Positions 27,856-43,195 are shown, counted from the first letter of the stretch. The stretch is 64,000 bases of DNA from Kitasatospora setae KM-6054 (GCF_000269985.1 NC_016109.1:3410001-3474000), one strand, 5' to 3'. Numbers and translations are program-made. The notes: generated from the letters alone by a model not told the origin.

Positions 27856-30800
27856 ATGGCCCCCCGTCTCTCCGTCGTCGTTCCGATCTACAACGTCGAG
27901 CGCTACCTCGAGGAGTGCCTGGACTCCATCGCCGCGCAGACCTTCGCCGACTTCGAGTGCGTCATGGTCGACGACGGTTCCAAGGACTCCAGCGCCGAGA
28001 TCGCCCGCGCGTACGCCGCGAAGGACTCCCGGTTCCGGCTGGTGCAGCAGGTCAACAAGGGCCTCGGCGCGGCGCGCAACACGGGCTACCGGCACATCGA
28101 CGCGGGCTCCGAGTTCCTGGCCTTCGTGGACAGCGACGACACCATGCCGCCGTCCGCGTACGAGCTGATGATCGGCACCCTGGACGAGACCGGCTCGGAC
28201 TTCTGCTCCGGCAACGTGCTGCGCTTCCGCGCGGTCGGGCACTACCAGTCCGGCGGCCACCGCAAGCCGTTCGCGGCGACCCGGCTGCGCACCCACATCA
28301 CCGAGATCCCGGCGCTGATCACCGACCGGACCGCCTGGAACAAGGTCTACCGCCGCTCGTTCTTCGACGAGGCGGGCGTGCTGTACCCCGAGGGCATCCT
28401 GTACGAGGACGCGCCGGTCAGCGTGCCGCACCACTTCCTGGCCCGCCGGGTCGACGTGCTCGCCGAGCCGATCTACCACTGGCGCGAGCGGGAGGTCGGC
28501 GAGATGTCGATCACCCAGATGAAGACCAACCCGAAGGGCGTCATCGACCGGGTCAAGTCGATGGAGCTGGTCCGGGACTGGCTGTCGGCGCAGAGCGACC
28601 CGAAGTACCGCAAGTACCTGCGCACCTACGACGAGAACAACCTCGTCGAGGAGATCCCGATGTTCTTCGGGTCGGTGCTGGCGGGCGACCCGGAGTACAA
28701 CGCGGCCTACCTGGAGTCGGCCGGCCGGCTGCTGCGCGCCATCGGGCCCGAGCAGGTCCGCAAGCTGCGCGCGCCGCTGCGGCTGAAGTACCACCTGACC
28801 CTGCAGGGCCGGCTGGAGGAGCTGATCGAGCAGCTCCGCTTCGAGCAGGACAGCAACGGCGCGGCCCCGGCCCGCGGCCTGCTCCGCCCGTACGCGGACT
28901 ACCCGTTCCTGCGCGGCGGCCGCAAGAGCGTCCCGGCGGACGTGCTGCGGCTGAAGAACGCGCTGGTGATGCGCTCGCGGCTGTACGACGCCCAGTGGGA
29001 GGACGGGAAGCTCCAGCTGACCGGCCACGCCTTCCCCGAGCACCTGGGGGCCGAGAACAAGCACGACATGGTCAAGGCGCTGGTCCTGCGCGAGGCCAAG
29101 GGCCGCCGGGTGGTGGCCGTGCAGACCAAGGCGCGGTACAGCCCGGAGGCCACCGCCAGCTCCCCGCACGACCTGTACAGCTGCGACTGGGCGGGCTTCG
29201 CCGCGTCCATCGACCCGCAGCGGCTCAAGCACCGCGGGGCCTGGAAGGAGGGCTCCTGGCGGGTGCTGGTGGCGGGCGCCGGCAAGGGCGGCGTCTACAA
29301 GGGCCGGGTGTCGGTCGGCTGGCACGACCACAACCAGTACCCGCCGTCGCACTGGGTCGAGGACGACGTCCGGATCGTGCCCTGGTCGCGCGACGGCCAC
29401 CTGCTGCTGCGGGTGGAGCGGGTGCGGGCCCGCGCGGTCTCGACGACCGCGCTCGGGGACGGCCGGGTGGAGCTGCGCGGCCTGGTCCGCTCCGGCGCCG
29501 ACCTGGCCGGGGCCGAGCTGCGGCTGCTGCACGTCGAGTCGGACCGCGACCTGTTCGCCGAGCTGGAGCTGGGCACCCCGGTCGGCCGCGACCTGCCGTT
29601 CACGGTGCGCTTCCGGATCGCCGACCTGACCGCCGTCCGGGAGGCCTGGGCGGTCCTGGACCCGACCGCCGAGGAGCGCACCCGGGACCGCTGGGACCTC
29701 GGGATCAAGCTGGCCGGCGGCGAGGTGCTGCCGCTGGTGCTGGACGACCGGGCCGCCCCGGTGGAGCTGCACCTGGCGGTGGAGGGCGGGGCGCGCTCGC
29801 TGTACGCCAAGCCGTCCCCGTCCGGCTACCTGCAGCTGTGCGACCAGGTGCTGCAGCCGGTGATCGAGGAGGTCGGCCCGGCCGCCGACGGCGAGGGCTT
29901 CGTGCTCAGCGGCTCCTTCCCGCTGCCCGGCACCCACCGCTACGAGCTGGTCGCCCGGCACCACAAGCGCCAGGAGGAGCACGCCTACCCGGTGGAGATC
30001 GCCGACGGCCGGTTCCGGGTCGTGCTGCCCGCCGTGCCGACCGCGTCCTTCGCCGGCCGGGTGCCGCTGCACAAGGGCAGCTGGACGGTGCTGTTCCGCC
30101 CGGCGGACGCCGCGCCCGACAGCGTCTGGCCGAGCGCCGAGCTGGCCGCCGCGACCTTCGACACGCTGCCGCTGGAGCTGCGGACCCGCGGCAAGCGGAT
30201 CGGCCTGGAGCGGCGCGGCTTCGACCTGCTGTCGATGGAGTCGCACGACGCGCTGGAGCCGGAGGAGCGCAGCGGCTACCGGCAGCGGCAGCTGCGGCTG
30301 GCCTACGCCGAGGAGCGGTCGGCGCCGCTGACCGACACCGTGCTGTACCACACCGTCCGGGAGGACTGGTGGGCCGCCGACGGCGGCGTGTACAGCGACT
30401 CGCCGCGGGCGGTGCACGAGGAGCTGGTCCGCCGCGGCCTGCCGCTGCGCCACCTGTGGACCTCCGTCGACCTGCAGGCCGAGCTGCCGCGGAGCGCCGA
30501 GGCCCTCCGGCACCGCTCCCCCGAGTGGTTCAAGGCGCTGGCCACCGCGAAGTACGTCGTCACCTCCACCCACCTGCCCACGTACTTCCGCCGCCGGCCG
30601 GGCCAGGTCGTCGTGCAGACCTGGCAGGGCGTGCCGCTGAAGCGGATCGGGACCGACTTCGAGAAGGTCTGGTTCACCGACTCCGGGTACCTGGAGCACC
30701 TCAAGGAGGAGGTGCCGCAGTGGAGCCTGCTGGTGGCCGGCAACAGCTGGTCGGTGCCGGTGCTGCGGCGCGCCTTCGACTTCAAGGGCGAGGTGCTGGA

Positions 30801-31437
30801 GAGCGGCACCCCGCGCAACGACCTGCTGTTCGCCGCCGACCGGCAGAAGACCGCCGAGCGGGTCCGCGAGCAGCTCGGGCTGCCCGAGGGCAAGAAGGTG
30901 GTGCTGTACGCGCCGACCTTCCGGGAGGACCGCCGGCTGCCCGACGGCGGCTACCAGCTGAACCTGCAGCTCGACCTGGCGGCGGCCCGGGCCGCGCTGG
31001 GCGACGACCAGGTGCTGCTGGTGCGCGCCCACGAGGTGGTGCGCGGGCAGATCGCCGAGGCCGGCGACGGCTACGTGTGGGACGTCAGCACCTACCCCGA
31101 CATGGCGGAGCTGCTGCTGGTCGCGGACGTGCTGGTGACCGACTACTCGGCCGCGCTGTTCGACTTCATGAACACCGGCCGGCCGGTGCTGCTCTTCGCG
31201 TACGACCTGGAGCACTACCGGGACAACCTGCGCGGCTTCAGCTTCGACTTCGAGGCGCAGGCGCCCGGCCCGCTGCTGCGCACCTCGGCCGAGGTGGTCG
31301 CGGCGCTGGGCGACCTGGCCGCGGTCACCGCGGAGTACGCCGACAAGTACGCGGCGTTCCGCGAGGCGTACGGGGACCTGGACGACGGCCAGGCGTCGGC
31401 GCGGGTCGTGGACGCGATGCTGGCCGCGGGCGAGTAA
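27856..31437 (+). CDS. Bifunctional GT2 glycosyltransferase / CDP-glycerol glycerophosphotransferase
   Basis: 1193 residues, a wall-teichoic-acid type polymerase. Residues 1-330: GT2 domain (SVVVPIYNVERYLEECLDS, MVDDGSKDS, FVDSDDT, TAWNKVYRRSF). Middle (about 370-790): beta-rich domain. C-terminal (about 800-1190): TagF-like domain with EVLESGTPRNDLLF, VVLYAPTFRED, VLVTDYSAALFDFMNTGRP. In the motif that normally reads WHGTPLK the protein has WQGVPLK (Gln924 for His); the second conserved His is present as His1059 (RAHEVV). ATG 27856 preferred over 27835 because MAPRLSVVVP starts the domain and AAAGG lies upstream. Acts at the cytoplasmic membrane face. Confidence 0.87.
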   Translation: MAPRLSVVVPIYNVERYLEECLDSIAAQTFADFECVMVDDGSKDSSAEIARAYAAKDSRFRLVQQVNKGLGAARNTGYRHIDAGSEFLAFVDSDDTMPPSAYELMIGTLDETGSDFCSGNVLRFRAVGHYQSGGHRKPFAATRLRTHITEIPALITDRTAWNKVYRRSFFDEAGVLYPEGILYEDAPVSVPHHFLARRVDVLAEPIYHWREREVGEMSITQMKTNPKGVIDRVKSMELVRDWLSAQSDPKYRKYLRTYDENNLVEEIPMFFGSVLAGDPEYNAAYLESAGRLLRAIGPEQVRKLRAPLRLKYHLTLQGRLEELIEQLRFEQDSNGAAPARGLLRPYADYPFLRGGRKSVPADVLRLKNALVMRSRLYDAQWEDGKLQLTGHAFPEHLGAENKHDMVKALVLREAKGRRVVAVQTKARYSPEATASSPHDLYSCDWAGFAASIDPQRLKHRGAWKEGSWRVLVAGAGKGGVYKGRVSVGWHDHNQYPPSHWVEDDVRIVPWSRDGHLLLRVERVRARAVSTTALGDGRVELRGLVRSGADLAGAELRLLHVESDRDLFAELELGTPVGRDLPFTVRFRIADLTAVREAWAVLDPTAEERTRDRWDLGIKLAGGEVLPLVLDDRAAPVELHLAVEGGARSLYAKPSPSGYLQLCDQVLQPVIEEVGPAADGEGFVLSGSFPLPGTHRYELVARHHKRQEEHAYPVEIADGRFRVVLPAVPTASFAGRVPLHKGSWTVLFRPADAAPDSVWPSAELAAATFDTLPLELRTRGKRIGLERRGFDLLSMESHDALEPEERSGYRQRQLRLAYAEERSAPLTDTVLYHTVREDWWAADGGVYSDSPRAVHEELVRRGLPLRHLWTSVDLQAELPRSAEALRHRSPEWFKALATAKYVVTSTHLPTYFRRRPGQVVVQTWQGVPLKRIGTDFEKVWFTDSGYLEHLKEEVPQWSLLVAGNSWSVPVLRRAFDFKGEVLESGTPRNDLLFAADRQKTAERVREQLGLPEGKKVVLYAPTFREDRRLPDGGYQLNLQLDLAAARAALGDDQVLLVRAHEVVRGQIAEAGDGYVWDVSTYPDMAELLLVADVLVTDYSAALFDFMNTGRPVLLFAYDLEHYRDNLRGFSFDFEAQAPGPLLRTSAEVVAALGDLAAVTAEYADKYAAFREAYGDLDDGQASARVVDAMLAAGE

Positions 31438-31483
31438 CCGCCGCAGCATCCGGAATTCACATCACTCCATATGATTAAATAAC

Positions 31484-31522
31484 GTCAATTCCCTCCGCTT
31501 CCCGAAAGCGGAGGGAATTGAC
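31484..31522 (+). terminator. AT-rich terminator hairpin
   Basis: 17-bp perfect arms (31484-31500, 31506-31522) with a 5-nt loop, then ATTT. It ends the 27856 gene, and its right arm contains the -35 of the next gene's promoter. Confidence 0.8.
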
Positions 31523-31547
31523 ATTTCCCGGGAAACTGCGCTGGGAT
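31518..31547 (+). promoter_or_regulatory. TTGACA promoter with palindromic spacer, leaderless
   Basis: TTGACA (31518-31523), 18-nt spacer, TGGGAT (31542-31547). Transcription would start at about 31554-31555, the A of the ATG. The spacer holds the perfect palindrome TTTCCCGGGAAA (31524-31535), a likely operator. Confidence 0.55.
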
Positions 31548-31554
31548 ATCGCAG

Positions 31555-34089
31555 ATGCCCCCTCTGGCACGGCACCGCACCCCCCCTGGCAGCGCCCGGC
31601 CCGCCGAACCCCCCGCCGCCCTCGCCGCCCTGCGCGAGGCCGCCTGGGACGGCGGCGCCCTGGTCCTGCACGGCGAGGGCCGGATGGCCGGAATGCCCGG
31701 GGACCGGCCCGGCCGCACCCGGGTCGTCCTGGAACTGCGGCCGCTCGACGGCTCCCGGCGCACCGCCGTCCGGCTGCGCACCGTCCCCCGCTACCTGCCG
31801 GAGGCCACCGACGACAGCGGGCAGAGCGCGCACGCACTCGACTGGACCGGCTTCACCGCCCGGCTCGACCCCGCCGCCCTCCGCCCCGGCCCCGGCCCGG
31901 ACGGCACCGTCTGGCGGGTCGAGGCCGCCGTCACCGCCGGACGGCTGCTGGCCCGCGCGCCGCTCGCCGCGCACTGGTGCGGCAGCGGCGAGTACCCGCC
32001 GGCCGGCTGGAGCGCGGACGGCCTGCACCTGGCGCCGCACACCCTGGACGGCACCCTGCACCTGACGGCCCGCCGGCCCGCCGTCCGCGTCACCTCCTGC
32101 CGGGCCCGCCCCGACGGGTTCGAACTGCGCGGCACCGCGACCGGCCCCGGCGGCGGGCCGCTGCTGCTGCGCCACCGCGACACCGGCGAGCTGATCCAGA
32201 CCCAGGCGCACTGGCGGGGCGACGAGTTCACCGCCCTGGTCGGCACCGTCCCGCGCCCCTCCCCCGGCCACTGGGACGCCGCCCTGGCCCTGCCCGCCGG
32301 CCCCGCCCCGCTGCTGCTGCGCGCACCGCTCCGGGGAACCGCCCAACTGCCGCTGTCGCCGCCGCTGTCGCCGTCGCCGCCGCGCCGGCTCCCGGCACCG
32401 CGGCGCGAACTCCCGGCGCCGGACCGGGCGTTACCGGACGGGACGGCCCCGCCCTCGGCGCCGCCGGGTGCCGGGCCGGTGCTGTACGCCAAGCAACTCG
32501 CCGACGACCGGCTGCAGTTCTGCGTCCAGCCGGCCGAGCCCCGGGTCGACCTGGTCGTTCCCGGCGAGCAGTGCTTCGAGCTGGCCGGGGAGTACCCGGG
32601 GGCGGCGGACGCGGGACCGCTGGAGTTGGTGCTGCGGCACGCCGGTGACGGCCGCGAGCGCCGGGCTCCGGTGCGCCCGGCGGCGGGCGGGCGGTTCGGC
32701 GTCCGGCTGCCGCTCGCCCCGGCCGGGCCGGACGGGGTGCCCCGGCCGCTCGGGAAGGGCGTCTGGGAGGCCCTGCTGCGCCCGGTCGGCCCGGCCGGGG
32801 CACCCGGGGTGCCGGTGCGGCTGCACCCGGCGGTGCTGCCGCTGCTGCCGGCCCGGGCGCGGGTCGGCGACAAGTCCTTCCTGCTGCAGCGGCGCTGGCA
32901 CGACACGCTGATCGTGGACAGCCTGCCGGTGCTCTCCGCGGTCGAGCGCAGCGCCCACCGCCAGCACCTGCTGCGCGCCGAGTCCTACCCGGCCGCCCGG
33001 CGCCGCCCGCTGCGCGACGCGGTGCTGTACGACGTGTTCGGCGGCCGCGGCTACGCCTGCAACCCGCGCGCCGTGCACGCCGAGCTGGCCCGCCGGGGTG
33101 GTCTTGAGCACCTGTGGGTGGTCGAGGACGGCCAGGAGCGGCCCCCGGCGGGCGCCCGCGCGGTGCGCCAGTGGAGCCCGGAGTGGTACGAGGCGCTGGC
33201 GACCTGCCGCTACCTGGTCGGCAACACGCACTTCCCGGAGTTCCTGCGCCGCCGCGAGGGCCAGGTGGTGGCGCAGCTGTGGCACGGCACCCCGTTGAAG
33301 CGGATCGCGCACCGGATGCCGCCGGGCTGGGCGTCCGCCGACGGCTACCTGGAGCGGCTGGAGCGCGAGGTGCGGCAGTGGAGCCTGCTGCTGTCGCCGA
33401 GCCCGTTCGCCACCCCGGAGCTGCGGGCGGCGTTCCGCTACCGGGGCGAGGTGCTGGAGGCCGGCTACCCGCGGACCGACCGGCTGGCCCGGCCCGACCC
33501 GGCCGAGGCGGCCGCGATCCGCCGCCGGCTGCGGCTGCCGCCCGGCCGCCGGGTGGTGCTGTACGCCCCGACCTGGCGCGACGACCGGCCGGGGGCGGGC
33601 GGCCGGCACGCCTTCGACCTGCGGATCGACCTGGCCGCCGCCCGGGCCGCGCTGGGCCGCGACCACGTGCTGCTGCTGCGTCCGCACGTGCACGTCGGCG
33701 GGGTGCTGCCGGACGACGACTTCGTCCGCGACGTGGCGGACCACCCGGACGTGCAGGACCTGCTGCTGGTCGCCGACGTGCTGGTCACCGACTACTCGTC
33801 GGTGATGTTCGACTTCGCGGTGACCGGCCGGCCGATGGTGTTCTTCGCCTACGACCTGGAGCACTACCGGGACGTGCTGCGCGGCTTCACCTTCGACTTC
33901 GAGGCGCTGGCGCCCGGCCCGCTGGCGCGCACCTCGGCCGGGCTGGTGGCGGCGCTACGGGACCTCGACCCGGCGCGGTACCGGGAGGCCCGCCGGGTCT
34001 TCCGCGAGCGGTTCTGCCCGCTGGACGACGGCGGCGCCGCCGCCCGGGTCGCGGACCGGCTGCTCGCCCTCGGGGCCGGGGGCGGCTGA
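31555..34089 (+). CDS. CDP-glycerol glycerophosphotransferase family protein
   Basis: 844 residues, paralogue of the upstream enzyme without the GT2 domain. N-terminal half is beta-rich with a Pro-rich linker (about 260-310). The TagF-like domain (about 480-840) has QLWHGTPLKRIAHRMP with His577, EVLEAGYPRTDRL, VVLYAPTWRDDRPG, LLRPHVHVG with His711 and VLVTDYSSVMFDFAVTGRP. Both histidines expected for catalysis in TagF/TarF enzymes are kept, unlike in the neighbour. Transfers polyol-phosphate units from CDP-polyol to a membrane-linked polymer. No Shine-Dalgarno before the ATG; a promoter placed to give a leaderless mRNA lies directly upstream. Confidence 0.85.
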   Translation: MPPLARHRTPPGSARPAEPPAALAALREAAWDGGALVLHGEGRMAGMPGDRPGRTRVVLELRPLDGSRRTAVRLRTVPRYLPEATDDSGQSAHALDWTGFTARLDPAALRPGPGPDGTVWRVEAAVTAGRLLARAPLAAHWCGSGEYPPAGWSADGLHLAPHTLDGTLHLTARRPAVRVTSCRARPDGFELRGTATGPGGGPLLLRHRDTGELIQTQAHWRGDEFTALVGTVPRPSPGHWDAALALPAGPAPLLLRAPLRGTAQLPLSPPLSPSPPRRLPAPRRELPAPDRALPDGTAPPSAPPGAGPVLYAKQLADDRLQFCVQPAEPRVDLVVPGEQCFELAGEYPGAADAGPLELVLRHAGDGRERRAPVRPAAGGRFGVRLPLAPAGPDGVPRPLGKGVWEALLRPVGPAGAPGVPVRLHPAVLPLLPARARVGDKSFLLQRRWHDTLIVDSLPVLSAVERSAHRQHLLRAESYPAARRRPLRDAVLYDVFGGRGYACNPRAVHAELARRGGLEHLWVVEDGQERPPAGARAVRQWSPEWYEALATCRYLVGNTHFPEFLRRREGQVVAQLWHGTPLKRIAHRMPPGWASADGYLERLEREVRQWSLLLSPSPFATPELRAAFRYRGEVLEAGYPRTDRLARPDPAEAAAIRRRLRLPPGRRVVLYAPTWRDDRPGAGGRHAFDLRIDLAAARAALGRDHVLLLRPHVHVGGVLPDDDFVRDVADHPDVQDLLLVADVLVTDYSSVMFDFAVTGRPMVFFAYDLEHYRDVLRGFTFDFEALAPGPLARTSAGLVAALRDLDPARYREARRVFRERFCPLDDGGAAARVADRLLALGAGGG

Positions 34090-34171
34090 GGCCGGCCGGG
34101 GCGGCTCCCCGGCGGGGCTGCCGCCGCCCGCGGCGGCGCCCGCCGGCGGGAGGGGTCAGCCGGCGGAAGGG

Positions 34172-34728
34172 TCAGCCCGCGCCGAAGCGGAAGGCCGAGC
34201 AGGGCCGCCAGACCGCGTCCGCGCCGAACCGGGAGAGGACGAACTCGGCGACCTCGAAGACCGCCCGGAAGCCCCGGGCCGCCTCGTAGGCGGCGTCCAG
34301 GGCCGGTTCGGGCACGCCGTGCGCGACGGTGACGTGCGGGTGGTAGGGGAAGGCCAGTTCGCGGGCGAGCGGGCCGGAACGGACCTCGGCCTCCAGCACC
34401 CGGCACTCCTGGGCGCCCTCCTCGACCCGGATGAACACCACCGGGGAGACCGGCCGGAAGGTGCCGCTGCCCTGCAGCAGCATCCGGAACGGGCGCTGGG
34501 CGGCGGCCACCGCCCGCAGGTGGCGCTCCACCACGGGCAGGAAGCCGGTCCGGGTCTCGGTCGGCGGGAGCAGCGTGACGTGGGTCGGTATCGACCTGGC
34601 CTGCGGGTCGCCGTGTCCGGCCCGGGCGTCCTGCACCAGGCTGCCGTACGGCTCCGGGACGTGTATGGACACGCCGATGGTGACGGCCTCGTCGAGGCCG
34701 TCACCCTCGGTGGCGGCAGCCGTCGGCA

Positions 34729-34729
<1 letters not shown>
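34172..34729 (-). CDS. 2H phosphoesterase (2'-5' RNA ligase family)
   Basis: 185 residues with the two HxTx motifs that define 2H phosphoesterases: HVTLLPP (about residue 50) and HVTVAHG (about 128). The family includes ThpR/LigT RNA 2',3'-cyclic phosphodiesterases; the substrate in actinomycetes is unknown. ATG 34729 overlaps the trpS stop by one base (TGATG), so it is coupled to trpS. Could act in RNA end metabolism (inference). Confidence 0.85.
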
Positions 34730-39669
<4,940 letters not shown>

Positions 39670-39907
39670 GGGTCCATTCTCCCGGATCCCGGGGGCGGCC
39701 GTGCCGCCGGACCGCCTGCCGGACGGCGGGGCGGCGGGGCGGCGGCGGGCGGCGGCGGTGGCGGTGGCGCGGTGGCCGCGCGGTGGCGGCGCGGCGGCGG
39801 TTGACCGGCGGCCGTTCGGGATGGTCCGCTACTCTGCCCCGCGATCGGCGTCACCGCTCGCCCGTCCCTGTCCGTCCCGTTCACGCTCCTTCCTGCCGGA
39901 GGCACCG

Positions 39908-40654
39908 ATGAGCTACCCGCCCGACCCGAACAACCCGTACGGCCAGCAACCCCCGCCGCCCGGGTACGGCTACCCGCAGCAGGCCCCGCCGCCGGCCGGG
40001 TACGGCTACCCGCAGCAGGCCCCGCCGCCGCCGGCCGACTACGGGTACGGCTACCCGCAGCCGCAGGTGCCGCCGCAGGTCGGGTACGGCTACCCGCAGA
40101 TGCCGGGCGTGCCGCAGGTCGCCAACGGCTACCTGACCCTGGCGCACCTCGGCCCGGTGCGGGTCGCCGGCATGGGCCAGCGCTTCCTGGCCCGGCTGCT
40201 GGACGGCGTGGTCCTCTCGGTGTTCCTGACCCTGGCGATGGTGGCGGGCCTGGCCGGCGCGGTCGGCCTGCTGAAGGAGCCGGAGAGCTGCAAGACGAAC
40301 AGCTTCGCGGACTACTCGGCGTGCACCGACGACACGAACACCAACGCGCTGATCGCGATCGGCGTGATGACCCTGGCCGGCTTCGTGTTCATGCTGGTCT
40401 ACGAGTGGCTGATGGTCTCGCTGGCGGGCGGCACCGTCGGCAAGCTGGCGCTGGGCCTGCGGGTGGTCCGCGAGCGCGACGGCCAGAACCCGGGCCTGGG
40501 CGGCGCCTTCGTCCGCTTCATCATCCCGATCGCGGGCGTGCTGGTCTGCTACATCGGCGCGGCGCTGGTCTACCTGTCGCCGGTGTTCGACAACTCCGGC
40601 AAGCAGCAGGGCTGGCACGACCGGGCGGCCGGCACGGTGGTGATCAAGCGCTAG
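39908..40654 (+). CDS. RDD family membrane protein with Pro/Gly/Tyr repeats
   Basis: 248 residues. The first 75 are four imperfect GYGYPQ(Q)APPP-type repeats, an unstructured cytoplasmic tail. Then the RDD domain: [20 protein letters not shown], a loop with two Cys ([13 protein letters not shown]), a second helix, [19 protein letters not shown] and a third helix. The family may act in ion or osmolyte transport; role unknown. ATG 39908 has GGAGG upstream; longer ORF versions run antisense to folD. Confidence 0.87.
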   Translation: MSYPPDPNNPYGQQPPPPGYGYPQQAPPPAGYGYPQQAPPPPADYGYGYPQPQVPPQVGYGYPQMPGVPQVANGYLTLAHLGPVRVAGMGQRFLARLLDGVVLSVFLTLAMVAGLAGAVGLLKEPESCKTNSFADYSACTDDTNTNALIAIGVMTLAGFVFMLVYEWLMVSLAGGTVGKLALGLRVVRERDGQNPGLGGAFVRFIIPIAGVLVCYIGAALVYLSPVFDNSGKQQGWHDRAAGTVVIKR

Positions 40655-40674
40655 TGCCGGCGCCCGCCGGACGC

Positions 40675-40716
40675 CCGAGGGCCCCGCACTCCCGGTCGGG
40701 AGTGCGGGGCCCTCGG
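40675..40716. terminator. Bidirectional terminator, RDD / purH
   Basis: 19-bp perfect arms (40675-40693, 40698-40716), loop GGTC, between convergent genes. Confidence 0.85.
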
Positions 40717-40742
40717 CGCGAGCGCGCGGGGTCGGCGCGGGC

Positions 40743-42326
40743 TCAGTGGAAGAAGTGCCGGGCCCCGGTGAGGTACATGGTGACGCCGGCCTTCTCGGCG
40801 GCCGCCACGACCTCCTCGTCGCGGATCGAACCGCCGGGCTGCACCACGGCCTTGACGCCCGCGGCGAGCAGGATCTCCAGGCCGTCGGCGAACGGGAAGA
40901 ACGCGTCGGAGGCGGCGTAGGAGCCGACCGCGCGCTCGCCGGCCCGCTCGACGGCGAGCTTGCAGGAGTCGACCCGGTTGACCTGGCCCATGCCGACGCC
41001 GACCGAGGCGCCGTCCTTGGCGAGCAGGATCGCGTTGGACTTGACGGCCCGGCAGGCCCGCCAGGCGAAGGACAGCTCGGCCAGCTCGTCGGCGGACAGC
41101 GCCTCGCCGGTGGCCAGCGTCCAGGTGGCCGGGTCGTCGCCGGCCGCGTCGACCCGGTCGACCTGCTGGAGCAGCAGGCCGCCGGAGATCCGGCGGGACT
41201 CCAGCGCGTCGGCGGGGGTCTCGGGGGCGCGCAGCACCCGCAGGTTCTTCTTCTTGGCCAGCACCGCGAGGGCGCCGTCCTCGTAGCCGGGGGCGACGAC
41301 GACCTCGGTGAAGATCGGGGCGATCTGCTCGGCCAGCTCGACGGTGACCGGGCGGTTGACGGCGATCACGCCGCCGTACGCGGAGACCGGGTCGCAGGCG
41401 TGGGCCTTGCGGTGCGCCTCGGCGACGTCCGCGCCGGTGCCGATGCCGCACGGGTTGGCGTGCTTGATGATGGCGACGGCCGGGCCCGCGTGGTCGTACG
41501 CGGCGCGGCGGGCCGCGTCGGTGTCCACGTAGTTGTTGTAGGACATCTCCTTGCCCTGGAGCTGCTCGGCGCCCGCCAGGCCACCGGTCCCGTCGGTGTA
41601 GAGCGCGGCCTGCTGGTGCGGGTTCTCGCCGTAGCGCAGGACGTTGCCGAGCTCCCAGGTGGAGCCCAGGAAGGACGGGAACGCGGCCTCGGACTCGGTG
41701 TAGCCCGACTCCTCGAACCAGCTCGCCACCGCGACGTCGTACGCGGCGGTGTGCGCGAACGCGGCGGCCGCGAGGCGCTTGCGGGTCAGCAGGTCGAAGC
41801 CGCCGCCCCGGACGGCGGTCAGCACGTCCGCGTAGCGGGCCGGGTCGACCACGACGGCCACCGAGGGGTGGTTCTTCGCGGCGGCGCGGACCATGGACGG
41901 GCCGCCGATGTCGATCTGCTCGACGCACTCGTCCGGGGTGGCGCCGGAGGCCACGGTGGCGGTGAACGGGTACAGGTTCACCACGACCAGGTCGAACGGC
42001 TCGACGCCCAGCTCGGCGAGCTGCTCGCGGTGCGACTCCAGCCGCAGGTCGGCCAGCACGCCGGCGTGCACGCGCGGGTGCAGGGTCTTGACCCGGCCGT
42101 CCAGGCACTCGGGGAAGCCGGTCAGCTCGGAGACCTCGGTGACCGGGACGCCCGCGGCGGCGATCTTCCCGGCGGTGGAGCCGGTGGAGACGATGGCGAC
42201 CCCGGCGGCGTGCAGGCCCTGGGCCAGCTCCTCCAGCCCGGTCTTGTCGTAGACGCTGATCAGCGCGCGCCGGATCGGGCGCACGTTCTCGGAGACGGGC
42301 TTGTGGGCGGAGGAAGCGGCGCTCAT
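40743..42326 (-). CDS. purH: AICAR formyltransferase / IMP cyclohydrolase
   Basis: Last two steps of de novo IMP synthesis. 527 residues: N-terminal MGS-like cyclohydrolase domain ([38 protein letters not shown]) and C-terminal AICARFT domain ([25 protein letters not shown] with the catalytic Lys-His, [20 protein letters not shown]). ATG 42326 chosen over 42338 because it overlaps the purN stop (ATGA). Confidence 0.96.
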   Translation of the reverse strand: MSAASSAHKPVSENVRPIRRALISVYDKTGLEELAQGLHAAGVAIVSTGSTAGKIAAAGVPVTEVSELTGFPECLDGRVKTLHPRVHAGVLADLRLESHREQLAELGVEPFDLVVVNLYPFTATVASGATPDECVEQIDIGGPSMVRAAAKNHPSVAVVVDPARYADVLTAVRGGGFDLLTRKRLAAAAFAHTAAYDVAVASWFEESGYTESEAAFPSFLGSTWELGNVLRYGENPHQQAALYTDGTGGLAGAEQLQGKEMSYNNYVDTDAARRAAYDHAGPAVAIIKHANPCGIGTGADVAEAHRKAHACDPVSAYGGVIAVNRPVTVELAEQIAPIFTEVVVAPGYEDGALAVLAKKKNLRVLRAPETPADALESRRISGGLLLQQVDRVDAAGDDPATWTLATGEALSADELAELSFAWRACRAVKSNAILLAKDGASVGVGMGQVNRVDSCKLAVERAGERAVGSYAASDAFFPFADGLEILLAAGVKAVVQPGGSIRDEEVVAAAEKAGVTMYLTGARHFFH

Positions 42327-42982
42327 GCCGGAATCCATACCTTTCGGTCCTCGATGCGGTGTCCTTCGCGGGCCAGCCGGCCCACGACCTCGACGAGCAG
42401 CTTGCGCTCGACAGTCTTGATGCGCTCGTGCAGCGCCTCGCCCCCGTCGGCGTGGTCGGCGTCCTCGACCTCCACCACGCCCTGGGCGATGATCGGCCCG
42501 GTGTCGACCCCGGCGTCCACCAGGTGCACGGTGCAGCCGGTGACCTTCACCCCGTACGCCAGCGCGTCGGGGACGCCGTGCGCCCCCGGGAAGGCGGGCA
42601 GCAGCGCGGGGTGGGTGTTGACGGTGCGGCCGGCGAAGGCGCCGACGAACCCGGGGCCGAGGATCTTCATGAACCCGGCGGTGACCACCAGGTCGGGCCG
42701 GTGGGCGGCGACGGCGGCGGTCAGCGCGGCGTCCCAGCCGGCCCGGTCGGCGTGGTCCCCGACCCGCTCGACGAACACCGGGATCCCGGCCTTCTCGGCC
42801 CGCTCGATGCCCGCGATGCCGGTCCGGTCGGCGCCCACCGCGACGATCTCCGCACCGTAGGCGGGGTCGGCGGCGGCGTCGATCAGCGCCTGGAGGTTGG
42901 TGCCGGAGCCGGAGACCAGGACCACCAGCCGGGCCGGTCCGGGGGTACGGGGCGGGAACACTTGGGCGTCAGCGGCAGCCAC
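42323..42982 (-). CDS. purN: Phosphoribosylglycinamide formyltransferase
   Basis: Third step of de novo purine synthesis, formyl-THF dependent. 219 residues with [32 protein letters not shown], the catalytic [16 protein letters not shown] and [15 protein letters not shown] 42982 was selected since GGAG lies about 9 nt upstream; a GTG at 43027 would add a non-conserved stretch. Coupled to purH. A perfect CTACGCGCGTAG lies about 200 bp upstream. Confidence 0.95.
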   Translation of the reverse strand: MAAADAQVFPPRTPGPARLVVLVSGSGTNLQALIDAAADPAYGAEIVAVGADRTGIAGIERAEKAGIPVFVERVGDHADRAGWDAALTAAVAAHRPDLVVTAGFMKILGPGFVGAFAGRTVNTHPALLPAFPGAHGVPDALAYGVKVTGCTVHLVDAGVDTGPIIAQGVVEVEDADHADGGEALHERIKTVERKLLVEVVGRLAREGHRIEDRKVWIPA

Positions 42983-43183
42983 GGCGCGATTCTCCGTACG
43001 TCGGGTGTCGCCCGCTGGTACGTCCACCCCACGGTGGGGCCACTACGGGCGGTGGCGGGTCGGGAGCCGGCGGCGGGACCGCCGGGGGCCGCGGCGCTGC
43101 GGGTGCCCGGGGAACCGTGGGAAGCTGCCGACCGTCACCACGATAACGGCTGGTGGGAGGCCACCCGTAACCGGACGGCAACG

Positions 43184-43195
43184 CTACGCGCGTAG
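43184..43195. promoter_or_regulatory. CTACGCGCGTAG palindrome upstream of purN
   Basis: Perfect 12-bp palindrome in the purN / 43339 divergent gap. The same core occurs upstream of deoA (2094) and the BMP gene (8047). Inferred purine/nucleoside regulator site. Confidence 0.4.

Noticed and set aside
27850..31449. 1199-residue minus-strand frame opposite the CDP-glycerol transferase
   Set aside because: Antisense shadow with His/Gln/Val-rich composition and no conserved motif.
26841..31478. 1545-residue plus-strand frame through both glycosyltransferase loci
   Set aside because: Arg/Gly/Pro-rich shadow of real genes in GC-rich DNA; no domain pattern, and it is antisense to the 26712 gene and out of frame with 27856.
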